This document shows, piece by piece, positions 34,891 through 46,898 of a stretch of DNA of 64,000 nt. The notes under the pieces were generated by a model. The model did not search any database. It was given only the letters and a program-made list of their open reading frames with translations, and was not told the DNA's origin. A program made the position numbers and the translations under genes. Position 1 is the stretch's first letter; the number at the start of each line of letters is the position of its first letter. The DNA is taken from contig OY294044.1 in NCBI GenBank assembly GCA_958510825.1, positions 72,800,095 to 72,864,094 of the forward strand. Reading direction: 5' to 3'. This stretch comes from Brachypterus glaber (taxonomy: Eukaryota; Arthropoda; Insecta; Coleoptera; Kateretidae).

Positions 34891-35719
34891 CTGGTGACCA
34901 TTTTTATTTTATTATTTTCTCCCGGCTGTATTTTATAAATGTCTTAAAGAAGATTCAAAGCTATTTTCAAATTGCTAGGATCCGGATTCGTTTCCTTTGG
35001 ATGCTAGCAGCTCCAAAAGTTGTGGCAATTAGCTACCAATAAATCTATTTACTAGTCATATGACTAGTCATATACATTACATTCAGATTAAGCTATTCTC
35101 ATACTTATACACAATAATTCTGTGGCCAAGGGGTAAGAACATTCTTTAAAAAGTGCATTTGACATATGTGATCCTCAATTTTTTAAAGAAATTAAAATTT
35201 ATGAAATGAAATTTTGATTAAGTGAAAATTCTTTCGAGTTTATGGTATTGATATATGTCAAATGAACTTTTAAATTCTTTTTTTACCCCTTGGCCTGCTG
35301 AGTAATTGTGCAAAACTGTGACTAATCTAAATGTAATAATTGTAATAAATGTAATAAATGTAATAAATGTAATAAATGTAATAAATGTAATAAATGTAAT
35401 AAATGTAATAAATGTAATAAATGTAATAAATGTAATAAATGTAATAAATGTAATAAATGTAATAAATGTAATAAATGTAATAAACGTAATAAATGTAATA
35501 AATGTAATAAATGTAATGTATACATTTCAATTAATAATTAGTTATAATTGACTAGGTAAGTTAAAAATATAATTAATTTATTTATATTGTAAATCGCCAG
35601 GTCCCAAATCGGGTTCCTTTGGGTGCTAGAAGCTCCATTTAATGCCATAATTTGAATGTACTTTAAAACATATATAAAATACAGCTGGGAGAAAATAATG
35701 AAATAAAAATGGTCACCAG
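34891..35719. mobile_element. Foldback with nested hairpin and 9-bp satellite at its centre
   Basis: CTGGTGACCATTTTTATTTT (34891) mirrors AAATAAAAATGGTCACCAG (to 35719). Inside lies a second foldback at 35127-35292 (CCAAGGGGTAAGAA / TTTTTTTACCCCTTGG) and then the GTAATAAAT array. Confidence 0.65.
35330..35519. repeat. (GTAATAAAT)n 9-bp tandem array, about 21 units
   Basis: Nearly perfect units with a single C variant (AAACGTAAT) near 35483. Open frames through it (INVINV, YYIYYI and LHLLHL repeats) are by-products. Confidence 0.95.
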
Positions 35720-35729
35720 ACTTGAAAAA

Positions 35730-36190
35730 CATTTCTATACGTTTTCGGGGTGGCTGAATCTGAATCTGGAATTGGTTCAACGAACTAATAACTCTTCTCT
35801 CTAGAATAGGCATTTCATTTGTAAAAACTGACAAAAACGTAGCCAACATATACATTTGTCTGTCTTACTCGCACAGCTTTCTTCTAACAGAGAAAACAAT
35901 AACAGTTACTGGTAATTGTTATTGTTTAGGCCTGCATATACCTACTATTTATTTACAACCAAACCGGGAGCCGATACTTTATAATAAAGGTATGCGTATT
36001 CTAGAGAGAAGAGTTGTTAGTTCCTTGGAATGGTTTGGCTCGGTCAGATAGCATTTAGTTCCTAACCTCAAAAAGTGATAAAATGTATCAACTTTCATCA
36101 CTTTTTTAAAGTTATTAACGCAATGCGATCTGACCGAGTCAAACGAACTTCGGATTTAGATTCAGCCACCTCAAAAACGTATAGAAATGT
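35730..36190. mobile_element. Foldback with a second foldback inserted
   Basis: CATTTCTATACGTTTTCGGG / AAAAACGTATAGAAATG form the outer arms, and GGTCAGATAGCATTT pairs with AATGCGATCTGACC. The inner pair AACTCTTCTCTCTAGAATA / TATTCTAGAGAGAAGAGTT spans about 35785-36025. It is closely related to 28485-28665. Confidence 0.6.
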
Positions 36191-36497
36191 TTGTCTCGTC
36201 TGAAACAACATAGGGGGTTTGGACTTGGTATAATATTGGAAAGGGTATGCAACAGAGAAGTTTTTACAACTAGTTGATTCTCTTGCACTGGTGCTGGTTT
36301 TGGGAAAATTTTGCCTAGAATAAAAAAATAAATTCGAACCTCTGTATTTTAACTCATAATTTTTTACACTATCTCAAGGCGAGACTTTGTATAAGGGTAT
36401 ATTCGGCCTAATAGACTCAAAATGAGCTCTTCTATTTAAATTTAATTTAATTTAATTTAAATTTTTTTCTCTTGTTCTAAATAATACTTAAAAATAA

Positions 36498-37992
36498 ATC
36501 GGTGTCTAGAACTGCGTTTAATTCCCTGAAGATGCCAGTCCAATAAATGGTGAAACGTTGGGAAAGGAGGATATCGTTTTAGGGGAGTATTTTGGCCACA
36601 TTAAAAGTGTGTTTTTTAGGTTTAAATTGATGAGAAATGGAGAATTAATCAATTGAAACTGTTTATTTAGTAGTAATTGTTAAAGAAAATATTTTAATAA
36701 AATTAACTAAAAATGTACATCTTGGAAATATTGCTTTTTATTACGAGACAGAGTCAACTAGTCAAGCTTTTCTGACATGAAAAGTCGAGCCTTTTTAACA
36801 TGACTTGAATAAAAAATAATTGTCAAGTAAATTTTTGATAAAATGTTTTGGATGCGATGGGTACATTAATAAAAAGAGTTTTTATGTAATATATCTGGAA
36901 CTTTATGAACAACATTAATATAACCTATACAAAATTGAAGCGAGAAACTAATTTAAAGGGGATAAAAAATCTTAATTTAAGGAAGATTTGCTGTCTGAAA
37001 ACTGCGGATGGTGATTATAAAATGTTATGGTACAGTTTCTTCTTGTTCTTCTTTTCACACATTTCCAGCTTGCATAATATATTAGAGCAACTATATACTA
37101 ATTGGCAATACTAGGTTTTGATTTGCTTTTTCCAATCTGAGAGAAAACGGTTTCTCTAAAGAAACAAAGAGCATCGAATCGCACACTGCATAATTTTCCT
37201 TCTCATATTCATGAATTTTGTTTCCAATTTCTTCATAAAACAAAACGTTGAATTTAAATCAAGTTTAATTTTTAAACCCATATTAAAACTAAATAAACAC
37301 CAACAACAGCAATAATTAGATGCTATCCGCCACGTCACTAACCTTAAAGTTTATGCACGGAGAATATTTTATTTATTTATTTAAAGTTGTTCAGGACCTA
37401 CAGAGATGTTATATACAATGTATAATATAAATACTACACTGATAATATTAGAAATCATTTTTAGTGCAACAAATCTATTCCATTATAATTGTTCTCTCAA
37501 AAAAAGAATAGATCAGTGTTATATGCAATCATTCCATGCACTTTCTTTATAATCTGTGATCTATGTTGACCTATTTTATTTGGTCGGTGAATTTCTTCCT
37601 TATTAAATAACTAGTATAATGCATAATAAATTATTTAAATCAGTTTATATTTCTATAAAATTATTTTATTTTAACAATTTACTGACACATAAGTAATTTG
37701 TGATGTTAAAAATGACTAGGTGATTTACTTAATAATGTAAGCCCTGTTGTCAGATTGTTTTTTTCTGTTTGAAAAAGTCATCAAATGTTACCAAAACTCA
37801 CCTATTCGGGAGCTATTTTGAAGGTGTTCCGAAATGGTTTGGGAGTTAAAAATTTGACAAATGAGGTCTTTTTTAAAGACCCGTGTGTGTGTGCAAAATC
37901 TTATGAACGACGGCGCGTGGCCCAAAACCCGATATCCTCTTTTTGTCTTTTTATTTTATTTTAAACGCAGTTCTGGACACCGAAATTTTAAT
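36498..37992. mobile_element. Inverted pair flanking 1.4 kb, with a Penelope-like stem motif
   Basis: TCGGTGTCTAGAACTGCGTT (36498) recurs in inverse at about 37969-37992 (CGCAGTTCTGGACACCGA), followed in both by GAGGATATCG. Near the left arm CTGAAGATGCCA...TGGTGAAACG resembles the Penelope terminal stem. The enclosed sequence holds nothing recognisable; short frames at 36905-37114 and 37156-37338 lack any signature. Confidence 0.4.
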
Positions 37993-38104
37993 ATTTTATC
38001 TAGAACTAACCCGAAAAAAGTTTTCAAGATTTTTAATTTTTTTTTTTTAGGAACGCGCCCTAAATTTGGTCCAAATTGTCTAAAAATAATGTGTACCCCC
38101 CAGG

Positions 38105-38368
38105 ACACAAAACATATTTTAAGGGTGTAAAAGCCAAACGATTCATCCTATCAAAAAAATGCAAGGATCAAAAACTTTAGAACGAAATATATTTTTTCAG
38201 ACATATTTTTTTTTGAAAAATGTTTTTTTTTTTTAAATTATTTTTCAAAAAAAAAATTATTTTTTTTTTTAAATATATTATTTTATTTTAAACATTTTTT
38301 GTTCTTTGCATTTTTTCGATCAAACGTACTCTTTGCGTTAACACCCTTAAAGATATGTTTCGCGATCC
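38105..38368. repeat. A/T-rich foldback
   Basis: AAAACATATTTTAAGGGTGT pairs with the complement of ACACCCTTAAAGATATGTTT. The centre is almost pure poly-A/poly-T. Confidence 0.5.
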
Positions 38369-38554
38369 CTTTTTAAGGGCACGATGAGCAACGTAGCCCT
38401 AAATTTGGTGCTCATAATTTTTAGACAATATCGAAGAAATTTAGGGGGAGTTAGTAAAAAAGCTATTTTTAAGGGCCACCTTACTGTATCTGTAAAGGTA
38501 AATATATAAATAGAAAAACAACGAGACACACTGAATTGGAAACGGTTGAAAACG

Positions 38555-39675
38555 GTTGTAGAGTATATAGTATTAGGGTGAAGCTTATATTTTTGTATTT
38601 TCTTTAAATTTTCCTTTAGGTATAAACAGAAAATTTTGAAAATATAAGAGTGATCAAACATATCACAGGGTGATAATGGTGACCCTAAAATTGGTAAAAT
38701 TACCATAAATCTTATTTTTTTCCTTTTGAGCATACAAAATTATGTGCTAAATTAAAAAATGATCAAAATATATTAACCCGTGCCAGAAATCCGCCAAAGT
38801 TGCCCCTAACACTAAAATTTACGAATTTCTACCATAAATGTGAGGCAAACGATAAACAAACATTTTAAAAAATGTGTCAAATTGAACTGAATTTATTTTT
38901 ATTTAATTTATTTTAATAACTATTCATAATATTAAAATGATTTAAATAAAACAAATGAGCTAAGCGCCAAATATTTAGGAGCTTTTATTTGGCGCTTAGC
39001 TCGATTTGTTTTAGTTAAATCATTTTAATATTATAAATAAATATTAGAATGCATTAAATAAAAATAAATTCAGTCCGATCTGATACATTTTTAAAATGTT
39101 TGTTTACCGTATGACTCACACTTATGGTAGACATTCTGAAATTTTGGTGTTAGGGCCAAAATATGGGGTAAATCCAGGGTAACTTTCGTTACAGCCCCAG
39201 AAAAAATGACTCTTCCTTATAAATATTTTATTAAATTATTACTTTTTAAGAAACAATCTTGAAACAATAATAAAAAATAACGAACAATCTTGAATAATCT
39301 TGTAATAAAATATTTAAAAGAAAGTGTAATTTTTTCTGCGGCTGTAACGACAGTTGTCAAGGATTTACCCATAAGCGGATTTTCGGCACTGGTTAGAATC
39401 TTTTGATCACTTTAAAATTTGGCACATAATTTGTTTGCTCAAAAGGAAAAAAAATAAGATATCAAGCGTTTTAAATTTTTCACTTTTACAAAATTTACAG
39501 AAAATTTTCAACGATTTTTTACGATTTATGGTAATTTTACGAATTTTAGGGCCCCCATTAGCACCCTTAGAGAAGTTTCACCACTCTCATATTTTCAGAA
39601 ATTTCAAGTTAAATCTAAATAAATAAAAATTTTAAGATAATAAAAAATATAAGTTCCACCCTAATATAGTATAGT
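38555..39675. mobile_element. 1.1-kb foldback element
   Basis: The ends TATAGTATTAGGGTG and CACCCTAATATAGTATA are inverted. The arms pair (AAAGGAAAAAAATAAGAT, AATTTAGCACATAATT-type words) to a centre at about 38985, where GAGCTAAGCGCCAAAT faces ATTTGGCGCTTAGCTC. One arm holds an insertion (about 39170-39370) that itself pairs internally. Confidence 0.65.
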
Positions 39676-40504
39676 AATACCAAATTTTCTAGTGCGGAGC
39701 CCTATAATCATATTGCTGTAATTATTGAACAAAAAGTAAACTTTTTTCTGAATGAGACTACGAAGGGTATTTTAATGAAGTATTCTTTTTATCTCTTGCA
39801 GCCAACGTAAAAAGTGACTATAAAAGATCCTATTTTAAAGAAAAAGTGTCCTGAAAACCTTACTTGTTATAAAACAGGTTTTTAGAATTAGTTTCGTATT
39901 TTTTAATTACTCATTATTCTAAATTATAATTTTTTTATATTAAAAATAAACTTTTCCAACAGCCAGATTTACACTTCAAAGGCCAAAATTTAAAATTATA
40001 ACTTTTAGCCACATCACATAGGCGGCTTACTAGTTCGCAGACTATCCGGCAGAAAAATAGGATGTGCATAATTATTTAAAAAAATAGTTTAGTTTTAGGA
40101 ATATGTAAACGATTTGATTTATTATTTAATTTAAAATTTCTAGACTAAAAAAAAAATCATGAAAAATTGTGCTCCTTCTGAAAATGTTGGCGTATAGGAA
40201 AATATGGTAACTGCATAAAAGTGATTTCTCCAAACAGCAAAAAATCATAACTTTAGCTAAATTGTCATTGCAACCTTAATCAAACCAATTAATATTAGCA
40301 CCAATCATAAAAATCAAAAGTAGTAAATAGTTACTAATAATGAAATGAAATAGAGTTCCCCAAAAAAATTTAGATGAACAAAAGTGACGAAAGAAACGGA
40401 CGATGGATTCTTGTAGTGGACGGTCTGGACATTTTAGAACCACTCAAAGTGAAATCTCAAAGGTTCATCTTTGGGAGATAATGGCTTAACATTTTCTTCA
40501 GAAG

Positions 40505-41090
40505 TTTTTTTTTTATTATCAGATTCTCTTTCAGCAACCTTAAAAACCCCAATATACCAATTTTCACAATAACTACCCCCACCCCTCAGGGGGTGAAATC
40601 AGAAAAAATGTATTATAAGATTCAGTTTTAGCGACCTCAAAAACCCCAATATATAAATTTTCAAGAAAACTACCCCCTGCCCCTCAGGGGGTGGAGTATG
40701 ATTTTTTTTATTATCAGATTCACTTTCAGCAACCTGAATAACCCCATTATACAAATTTTCACGAAAACTACCCCCCGCCCCTTTGGGGGTGGAGTTAGAA
40801 CTTTTTTACAATCAAATTCACTTTGAACAACTTCAAAAACCCCAATATACCAATTTTAACGAAAACCACCCCCCCTCAGGGGGTGAATTTAGATTTTTTT
40901 TTTAATTATTAGATTCACTCTCAGCAACCTCAAAAACCCCAATTTACCAGTTTTCACGAAAACTAGCCCCCACCCCTCAGGGGGTGAAATTAAAAAAATA
41001 TATTATCAGATTCATATTCGTCTACTCCAAAAACCCCTATATACCAATTTTGATGAAAATATTGAAAATATTTAAAAATATTTACTCCCT
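40505..41090. repeat. Minisatellite, about six units of about 96 bp
   Basis: Each unit carries CAGATTCACTTTCAGCAACC, AAAAACCCCAATATACCA and a CCCC(A/C)CCCCTCAGGGGGTG block. Units start near 40514, 40614, 40709, 40808, 40903 and 41001. Confidence 0.8.
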
Positions 41091-41744
41091 CACTGCTTGA
41101 ATTTGATTTTTATCAATATAAAACGTCACAAAACGCAAAAAAAACGCAAAAAAATTTTTAAAACTTTTGTACCAGTAAAGCACATAGTATGTATAATATT
41201 TTAATATTATTAAGGTTGCCGTGATTTTTTTCCCTTGTAAGAAAAACGGCAAGTTTAGTCCCGAAAATGAAAGCGTAAAATTAAGTTTTAGTCTTGGTCG
41301 AACAAAAAATAAATTTTGCTATAGTTTTTTTCATTTATATTGTTTAATAAACATTATTTATGTATGGCCAGTATGTTTATGTATGTCACCATGTATGGAA
41401 TATATTTTTCTTCTGTCTGTTAATAAACATGTTAGTATGTTAGCACGTTATTATAACTGGTCAAAATTAATTAAGGATCAATAAATTTTAGGAGTTAATT
41501 ATTATAATAACAGTATACTAATATTAATATAATATTATTAAGTCGGAGTAGTTTCAGATAAGAAACACCTCAGTCGCCCAAACACAGATTATCAATGAAT
41601 GCTACTCGCTCTTTCTATTATTGTTTTGCATGTTAACACCACTATTCTGTGGTCCTTGGCTGGACGAGATAGAATGCCTCTGTCAACTGTGGCGGGGGTT
41701 AATTAATATAATAATAATAATAATAGTATATTAATGTACTAGTT
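41091..41744. other. AT-rich sequence, nothing recognised
   Basis: The 87-codon frame at 41221-41484 has no recognisable domain. A (TAA)n stretch lies at 41706-41727. Confidence 0.35.
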
Positions 41745-42072
41745 TAATAACATACGTTTTTAGCGCACAAGTACTAGTACGCTAAAAACGTGTTATGAAA
41801 CAAGTGCTTTATACAATTTTTTCTATTTTGCTCTAAAATTAATAAAAAACTTACATTTAAATTGATGACTGATTTAGGGATTTTTGTTTCGAGTTGGCAT
41901 TACAGTTTTCGCCATGTTTAAAATTCTAAGAACAAAGGAAAACCTCAAGCGATAGGCTTTTGTCTGTTGCCAACCCAAAAGAAAAAAAAGTAGAGACCTC
42001 TTATGGGCTTATAAGAACATGCAAAATGCGTGTAATTATGAGCTTATAAAAGTAGCAAAATAGAAAAAATAC
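41745..42072. repeat. Hairpin-led dispersed repeat (copy 2)
   Basis: TAATAACATACGTTTTTAGC pairs with GCTAAAAACGTGTTATGA. Downstream sequence matches 2106-2515 nearly base for base with a 65-bp internal loss. The GC hairpin core of copy 1 is missing here. Confidence 0.6.
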
Positions 42073-42739
42073 TTATTTTAATCTGTTAAGTATTATAATA
42101 ATGATATACCAATATTAATCCTTATAAAATAAGTGTATTATTAGACCTGACAAAAAAATTGTATACTGGTCGATGTTTATTTTTAGGTAATTTTATCGTG
42201 GTAAATATACAAGATGTAGGTATTTTACCGTAGTAGTTTTTTTTCGCGAAACTTTGATTGTCCTGGTAATAATTTAAAAATAAAGTATTTTCTATACTCT
42301 TGAATCGAAACTTTGTATCTAAGGCAAACCGAACTTGAGCTAAAAGAAATTACTTATACGATAATATATCTACATCCAAATGATTTAAGGAAAATAAATA
42401 AATAGCTTTGTATTACGTTTTTGTGGATAGTTGTAAAATAACAGGCATTTGAATCCTATATTTATCTATAATAAAGTAAATGTTGTTAGCATATTATTTT
42501 TTTCAACAAACAAAAAATTAAGTTTTTTTTTATTTTATTTTATTGTGTAATGTTTACCTTTTTTTAAATTTTTTTGCATTTGTTTTTTAAAAAACATTTT
42601 ATCCTTCATTTATAACCTCAGACAAAAGAAGGATAAACACTAGGCGAGGTTTGTTTACATTAATTGTAAAAAAAAATTTTTTACGTCCAGCATAGCTAGT
42701 GTGCCATATAAAATATCCATGAGTGACGAAAAACCTAAA

Positions 42740-42805
42740 TATTATTGTTTATTAGCCGATAAGACTGTGTCCCTATAGGGCCTAACAAATAAATAAAATT
42801 ATACA
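42740..42805 (+). mobile_element. Non-LTR retrotransposon 3' tail
   Basis: CCCTATAGGGCCTAACAAAT is followed by AAATAAAATT, the usual end of insect jockey/CR1 inserts. The coding part is not identified. Confidence 0.3.
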
Positions 42806-43110
42806 ATAAGATTTTTTAATTACAATTTATAACTCCAGCTTTGAAGTGGAAAGAGAATATATTTTTCATGATGAACTGACATCTCTTTCTAACAATGCTA
42901 GTCTATCCCTTCTTTCGTCTTTTTTTAACCAAATATTATTTCATTAGTATGTGTAAAGGTTAGTTAGTTGTCCATTCATTAACACTAAACTAATTTAAAA
43001 TTTAACCAATGAACGAATAGTAAAATAATTCTGACTTTTCATTGGACTAATTCTTAGTGAGTTAAGTGTTAATAACTGAGTAAACCATTCATAAGTGTTA
43101 GTAGGTTTAC

Positions 43111-43487
43111 CTGTACCACTGGCCGCGGCTAGCCCACCTGCAATTCCCCCTGCTGCAGGATTGTCGTTCACTTGCACTTTTCCTGCGTTCATTACTTGTC
43201 TCCTGCGGATACGCTTCCGCGCCGTCTGAAATATTCTCCAATATAAAATCAGTATGACCAACAGCGGAAGATAAAAGGAACTAGCCGTCGCAAAAATTTG
43301 ATAGTACATATCCTGAGACACTATGCATTTTTTGTCGCGGATTCGTTCGTCCCAGTTTGGGTCCTTCCACCCCAGGAGTGGGGCAATGCAGACTTGGAAT
43401 GAAACGAACCAGATTATGAAGATCATCAGTCCTATGCGCTTTGAGGTACGTTGGTGGATGTAGTCTATGTTTGTTACTGCCCAGTAC
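43111..43487 (-). CDS. 5-HT1: Serotonin receptor 5-HT1-type GPCR, internal exon (DRY, TM4, ECL2, TM5, loop 3 start)
   Basis: This is the upstream exon of the same receptor. On the minus strand it begins after TTTTTTGCAG with one G that completes the Arg of the DRY motif, then YWAVTNIDYIHQRTSKRIG (loop 2). TM4 lies at about exon residues 19-39. GWKDPNWDERI and the Cys of KKCIVSQD form extracellular loop 2, where that Cys normally makes the TM3 disulfide. TM5 is YQIFATASSFYLPLLVILI, followed by the basic start of loop 3 (ARKRIRRRQ) and a Gly/Ala-rich run. The exon ends in GGT ACA G before a GTAAAC donor (43110-43105). Length is 377 nt: 1 + 125 codons + 1. The final G plus GT from the last exon restores Gly, so the two exons join in frame. 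The YWAVTNIDY and KDP signatures favour 5-HT1 over octopamine, dopamine or 5-HT7 receptors. The Met at 43426 is internal (TM4) and is not a start. Confidence 0.88.
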
Positions 43488-44419
43488 CTGCAAAAAATAT
43501 ATATTTTATAACACGTGAGGAAAGGATAGAATAGATAACGTCGTCAAGGCATTCGTTTGCCATTATTTTGCAACTGGTACGAGTACCGAAAAAAAGTTAA
43601 ATCATTTATAAAATAACAAAATGAAAAATATAAAAAATAGTTATTTATGGTACTAGTGGGTAAAGTAAGATATGGCCCATGAGAAAATTAACATGCAAGG
43701 CATCAGCCAAGCAGGTTAATTTTCGAGAGGGCAATATCGGTTTACCCATGAGTGCCATACAAGGTTTTATCCAATAAATAGTTTAGGAATTCTTATTTTT
43801 ATTAAAAATTTTAATGACATTTACAAGAAAATTATTTTACAAGTGACAGTTGAGTGGGTAAAATAAATAATTATCCACTCAATAAAGTAAAAGCCACGCG
43901 GGGGTTATTATTAAGTTTATCTATTTAAAATAAAGCTGGTAATTGTCTTATTATCTGTATGTATTGGATAAAACTTATTTTCTTTGCTTTAAAACATTAA
44001 AATAACATTAAATAAATATTAAATTATTCAAAATGTTGTCGTTCTGCTTTCAATAACTCCTCTATCCGTAAAATCTCTGTTAACTGATTCAATCTAAATT
44101 TTTTTTAAATTTTACAAACCGAACATGTGTAGGTATTGCTTATAAAAATCAAAGCCATATCTTTATTTTCATGAAAATATATCGCAAAAATTCGAAAAAA
44201 TCTCATTTTTTAAATGTAGACGGCTATAAAAAATAAACGAAACTATTTTAAATCCACTTTTTTTGGCTTAGAGCCCTATTAATAGAGAGTCAAATCACGG
44301 AAAAAAAATTAGGTCCTTATTATTTTGTTACTTATAGTCGTAATAGACTAAAAAACGAGCTGATCGAGAAAAACGACTAAAATAGTCTCGAAAAATGTTT
44401 GAGTATAGAACAGTGTAAT

Positions 44420-44420
44420 C

Positions 44421-44479
<59 letters not shown>
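44420..44479. repeat. (AAT)n microsatellite
   Basis: About 20 AAT units, read as poly-Leu on the other strand. A GC-rich patch with GCCGCGACGCGTCGCC (about 44565-44580) follows; its nature is unknown. Confidence 0.95.
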
Positions 44480-44482
<3 letters not shown>

Positions 44483-44818
44483 TATTATTAAAAATATCAG
44501 TTTACTCAGAGCACACGATAACTGGTCGCGGTAGAGGCTTACTCCAGGGACGAGGTGAGCAGATGCCGCGACGCGTCGCCTCAACTATCGGAGGAAACGT
44601 TTTTTTTTTCAAATCAGTATAATAATAATACATAAAAAGTGCATAGTATTCCAAGCAGATTTGAATTGTTTTTATATCATTATAATAAAATAACATAACC
44701 TTACTTTTTAATCCTTGGTTTACGTTGTTTTTTGTCTGGTAAATTGTGAGCAAGAAAAATAAACTTTTAGCAAAAAATATAGCTTAAAAAACTTAAAAAA
44801 TTAATGCTCGGACTACTA

Positions 44819-46897
44819 GCCGTTAGGATATGGCTCATTCCACTCCAAATAGGATCCTAAAAGGGCAATTTTGGACATCGACTTCTTCGATTTTAATAAT
44901 TTTTGGTATACTTGCTCTACATTTGCTTAATAAGAACTTATATAATTTTGAGATTTTGTTGGCCATTATTTATGGAGTTACGGCCTTTTGAAATTGGCCA
45001 AAATTGCAATATTCACTAGAACCGCCTGTTTTTAAACAGCTCTATCTCAGTAACGCTATAAGATACAGATATAAAAAAATATATATTTTAAAGCCATTTT
45101 GTTGTGTTTTAATATATTTTAAAGATATGTAAAATTTAGTAATTTTGGTGATGGTCACCAAAGTCGCCAATGTTTGGTGACGATTATCTCAGAACACGCC
45201 ATCTTTGATTTTTTTAATAAAAAGATATAATAATCTGTAGATCTTTCTCTAACCATGTGCCAAAATTCACAAAGGGACGACCATGGGATTGCCTTGGGCA
45301 AAATATTAAAGATATAAACGTCAGTCAAAATTTCATTTCCCAACCACTTTTTAATGCAGAGTTTAATAATGCTACCCTGTATTTTTGAAATGGAAATGCT
45401 GATATATTTAATAACTATTTTATATTTATCTGAAACATTTTTTACTACGTCTGGTATACATATATACTAGCAGTAGACCCGTTATTCGCACGGGAATTTA
45501 GTTTTAGGAATTAATCAAACTAACCTCAGTTCTTTTAATGCAATAATAAGATACTTACATAATATGTTTTGAAAAACCTTAAATTGAGTTTAATATACAT
45601 ATGTACTAGCTGTGATACCCAATTTTCGCATGGAAAATCTAATTTAAATTTTACTTTCTTCTACTGCGTAAATTTTTTTTTTTAATTTTCTCGTCGTTTA
45701 ATATATAGAAAAACAATAGTTTACCAATAAAAATTTGTGTGTCGGTCAATCTGTATATCTGTCTGTACAAGAAAATTTGTGATCACTATAACTTGAGAAC
45801 GCTTTGAGCTAAAGACTTCAAATATTAAATATAGATTCCTTATTTAAACAATTCGGCTAGGATTTTTTTGACCCCCCTACTCCACCTCAACATTTACCAA
45901 AAACAATTCCAGCTCAAAACGTTTGGGCTCATTCCATGTCAAATGAAACACAAAATATTCAATTTTAAACACAGATTTGTCTGATTTTTGACTTATATAG
46001 CATACGTACGTATGCTATGCATGCTTAATGAGAATTTACCTTTTTTAGATTCTTTTGACATTAAACAATGTTTAGTAAACATAGTAGGCTTTACAAAATA
46101 TGGCTAGTTATAATAAATTGCCTATTTAAACAAATTATAAAATATTATGAATGTCTAAAACATTATGTAAAATGCAAAAATAATACCTTGCAAAATTTTA
46201 ATAAAAATTTAATTATTAAAAATTCCATGCGAAAAACGGGTGTCTTGGCTAGTTATATTAAAAAATTAATCAATTAACTTATAATTCCGTTTGCGAAAAG
46301 TTAATTTTAGTTTAAATTTGATTGAGGTAAAGTTAACATACAACGTACATCAAACTGTGCTCATAATATTACCAATAAATAAAAAATTCAGTTGCTTCTA
46401 TATTAAAAATTTACCAAAGACGAATATATGGCGGTCCCATTTTGAAATTTGGGTAACTGTTAGAGAAATGTCTGTAGTTTAACATGTATTTAAAAAAAGA
46501 AAATCGAAGATGGCGTATTTTGAGTAAAATGTCACCAAAAATTGGTTACTTTGGTGACTATCACCAAAATCACCAAACTTAAATTTACTTTGTTATCAAA
46601 ATAACTTCCAACTAACAAACTTTAAAATACACTTTGTCTGAAGTCTCTACATCTTACCGTTACAGAGATACAGCCGTTTAAAAATTATACGTTTTAGAAA
46701 AATTGGGCATTTTTGTCATCTTTAAAAGGCCATAACTCCAAAAATAAATGTTAAAAAAATCTGAAAAAAAAATCAGGTTCTTTTTGGACAAATATAGCAC
46801 ACTTGAGCCAAAAATAGGGCAAATCAAAGAAGTCAAAGTTTTCCTTGGGTCCTATTTGGAACAGAATCCCCAAACCCATATCATTAATAGTATTCTA
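44819..46897. mobile_element. 2.1-kb foldback with a nested insertion
   Basis: The outer arms pair from CCACTCCAAATAGGATCC to GGGTCCTATTTGGAACAG, and again at TTTTGGTGATGGTCACCAAA / TTTGGTGACTATCACCAAAA. The middle (about 45360-46400) is different sequence inserted later and contains a palindromic GCATACGTACGTATGC near 46000. Confidence 0.6.
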
Positions 46898-46898
46898 A

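Larger units (their letters stand above)
11355..43110 (-). other. 31.8-kb intron of the 5-HT1-type receptor gene
   Basis: The intron is bounded by a GT donor at 43110-43109 and an AG acceptor at 11356-11355, with matching phase on both sides (1 nt + 2 nt). It interrupts intracellular loop 3, the least constrained part of the receptor. It holds no other convincing host gene; its content is transposon-derived and is itemised in separate entries. Confidence 0.85.

Noticed and set aside
35330..35519. Possible CRISPR-like array
   Set aside because: Contiguous 9-bp units without spacers; a plain satellite.
35322..35551. Several open frames through the 9-bp array (INVINV, YYIYYI and LHLLHL repeats)
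   Set aside because: They are translations of a simple tandem repeat whose unit length is a multiple of three. No real start context or domain.
36525..36570. CTGAAGATGCCA...TGGTGAAACG as a hammerhead ribozyme
   Set aside because: Stem II is only CCA/TGG with extra bases between it and the core boxes, and no stem III or cleavage site can be drawn. Kept only as a Penelope-like stem motif.
43281..43493. Alternative frame over the receptor exon
   Set aside because: Shadow frame; the receptor frame has conserved GPCR motifs and matching splice phase.
44348..44753. GC-rich patch and poly-Leu frame as a possible exon
   Set aside because: The Leu run is the (AAT)n microsatellite, and neither splice phase nor any domain supports an exon. 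It does not encode TM1-TM3 of the receptor.
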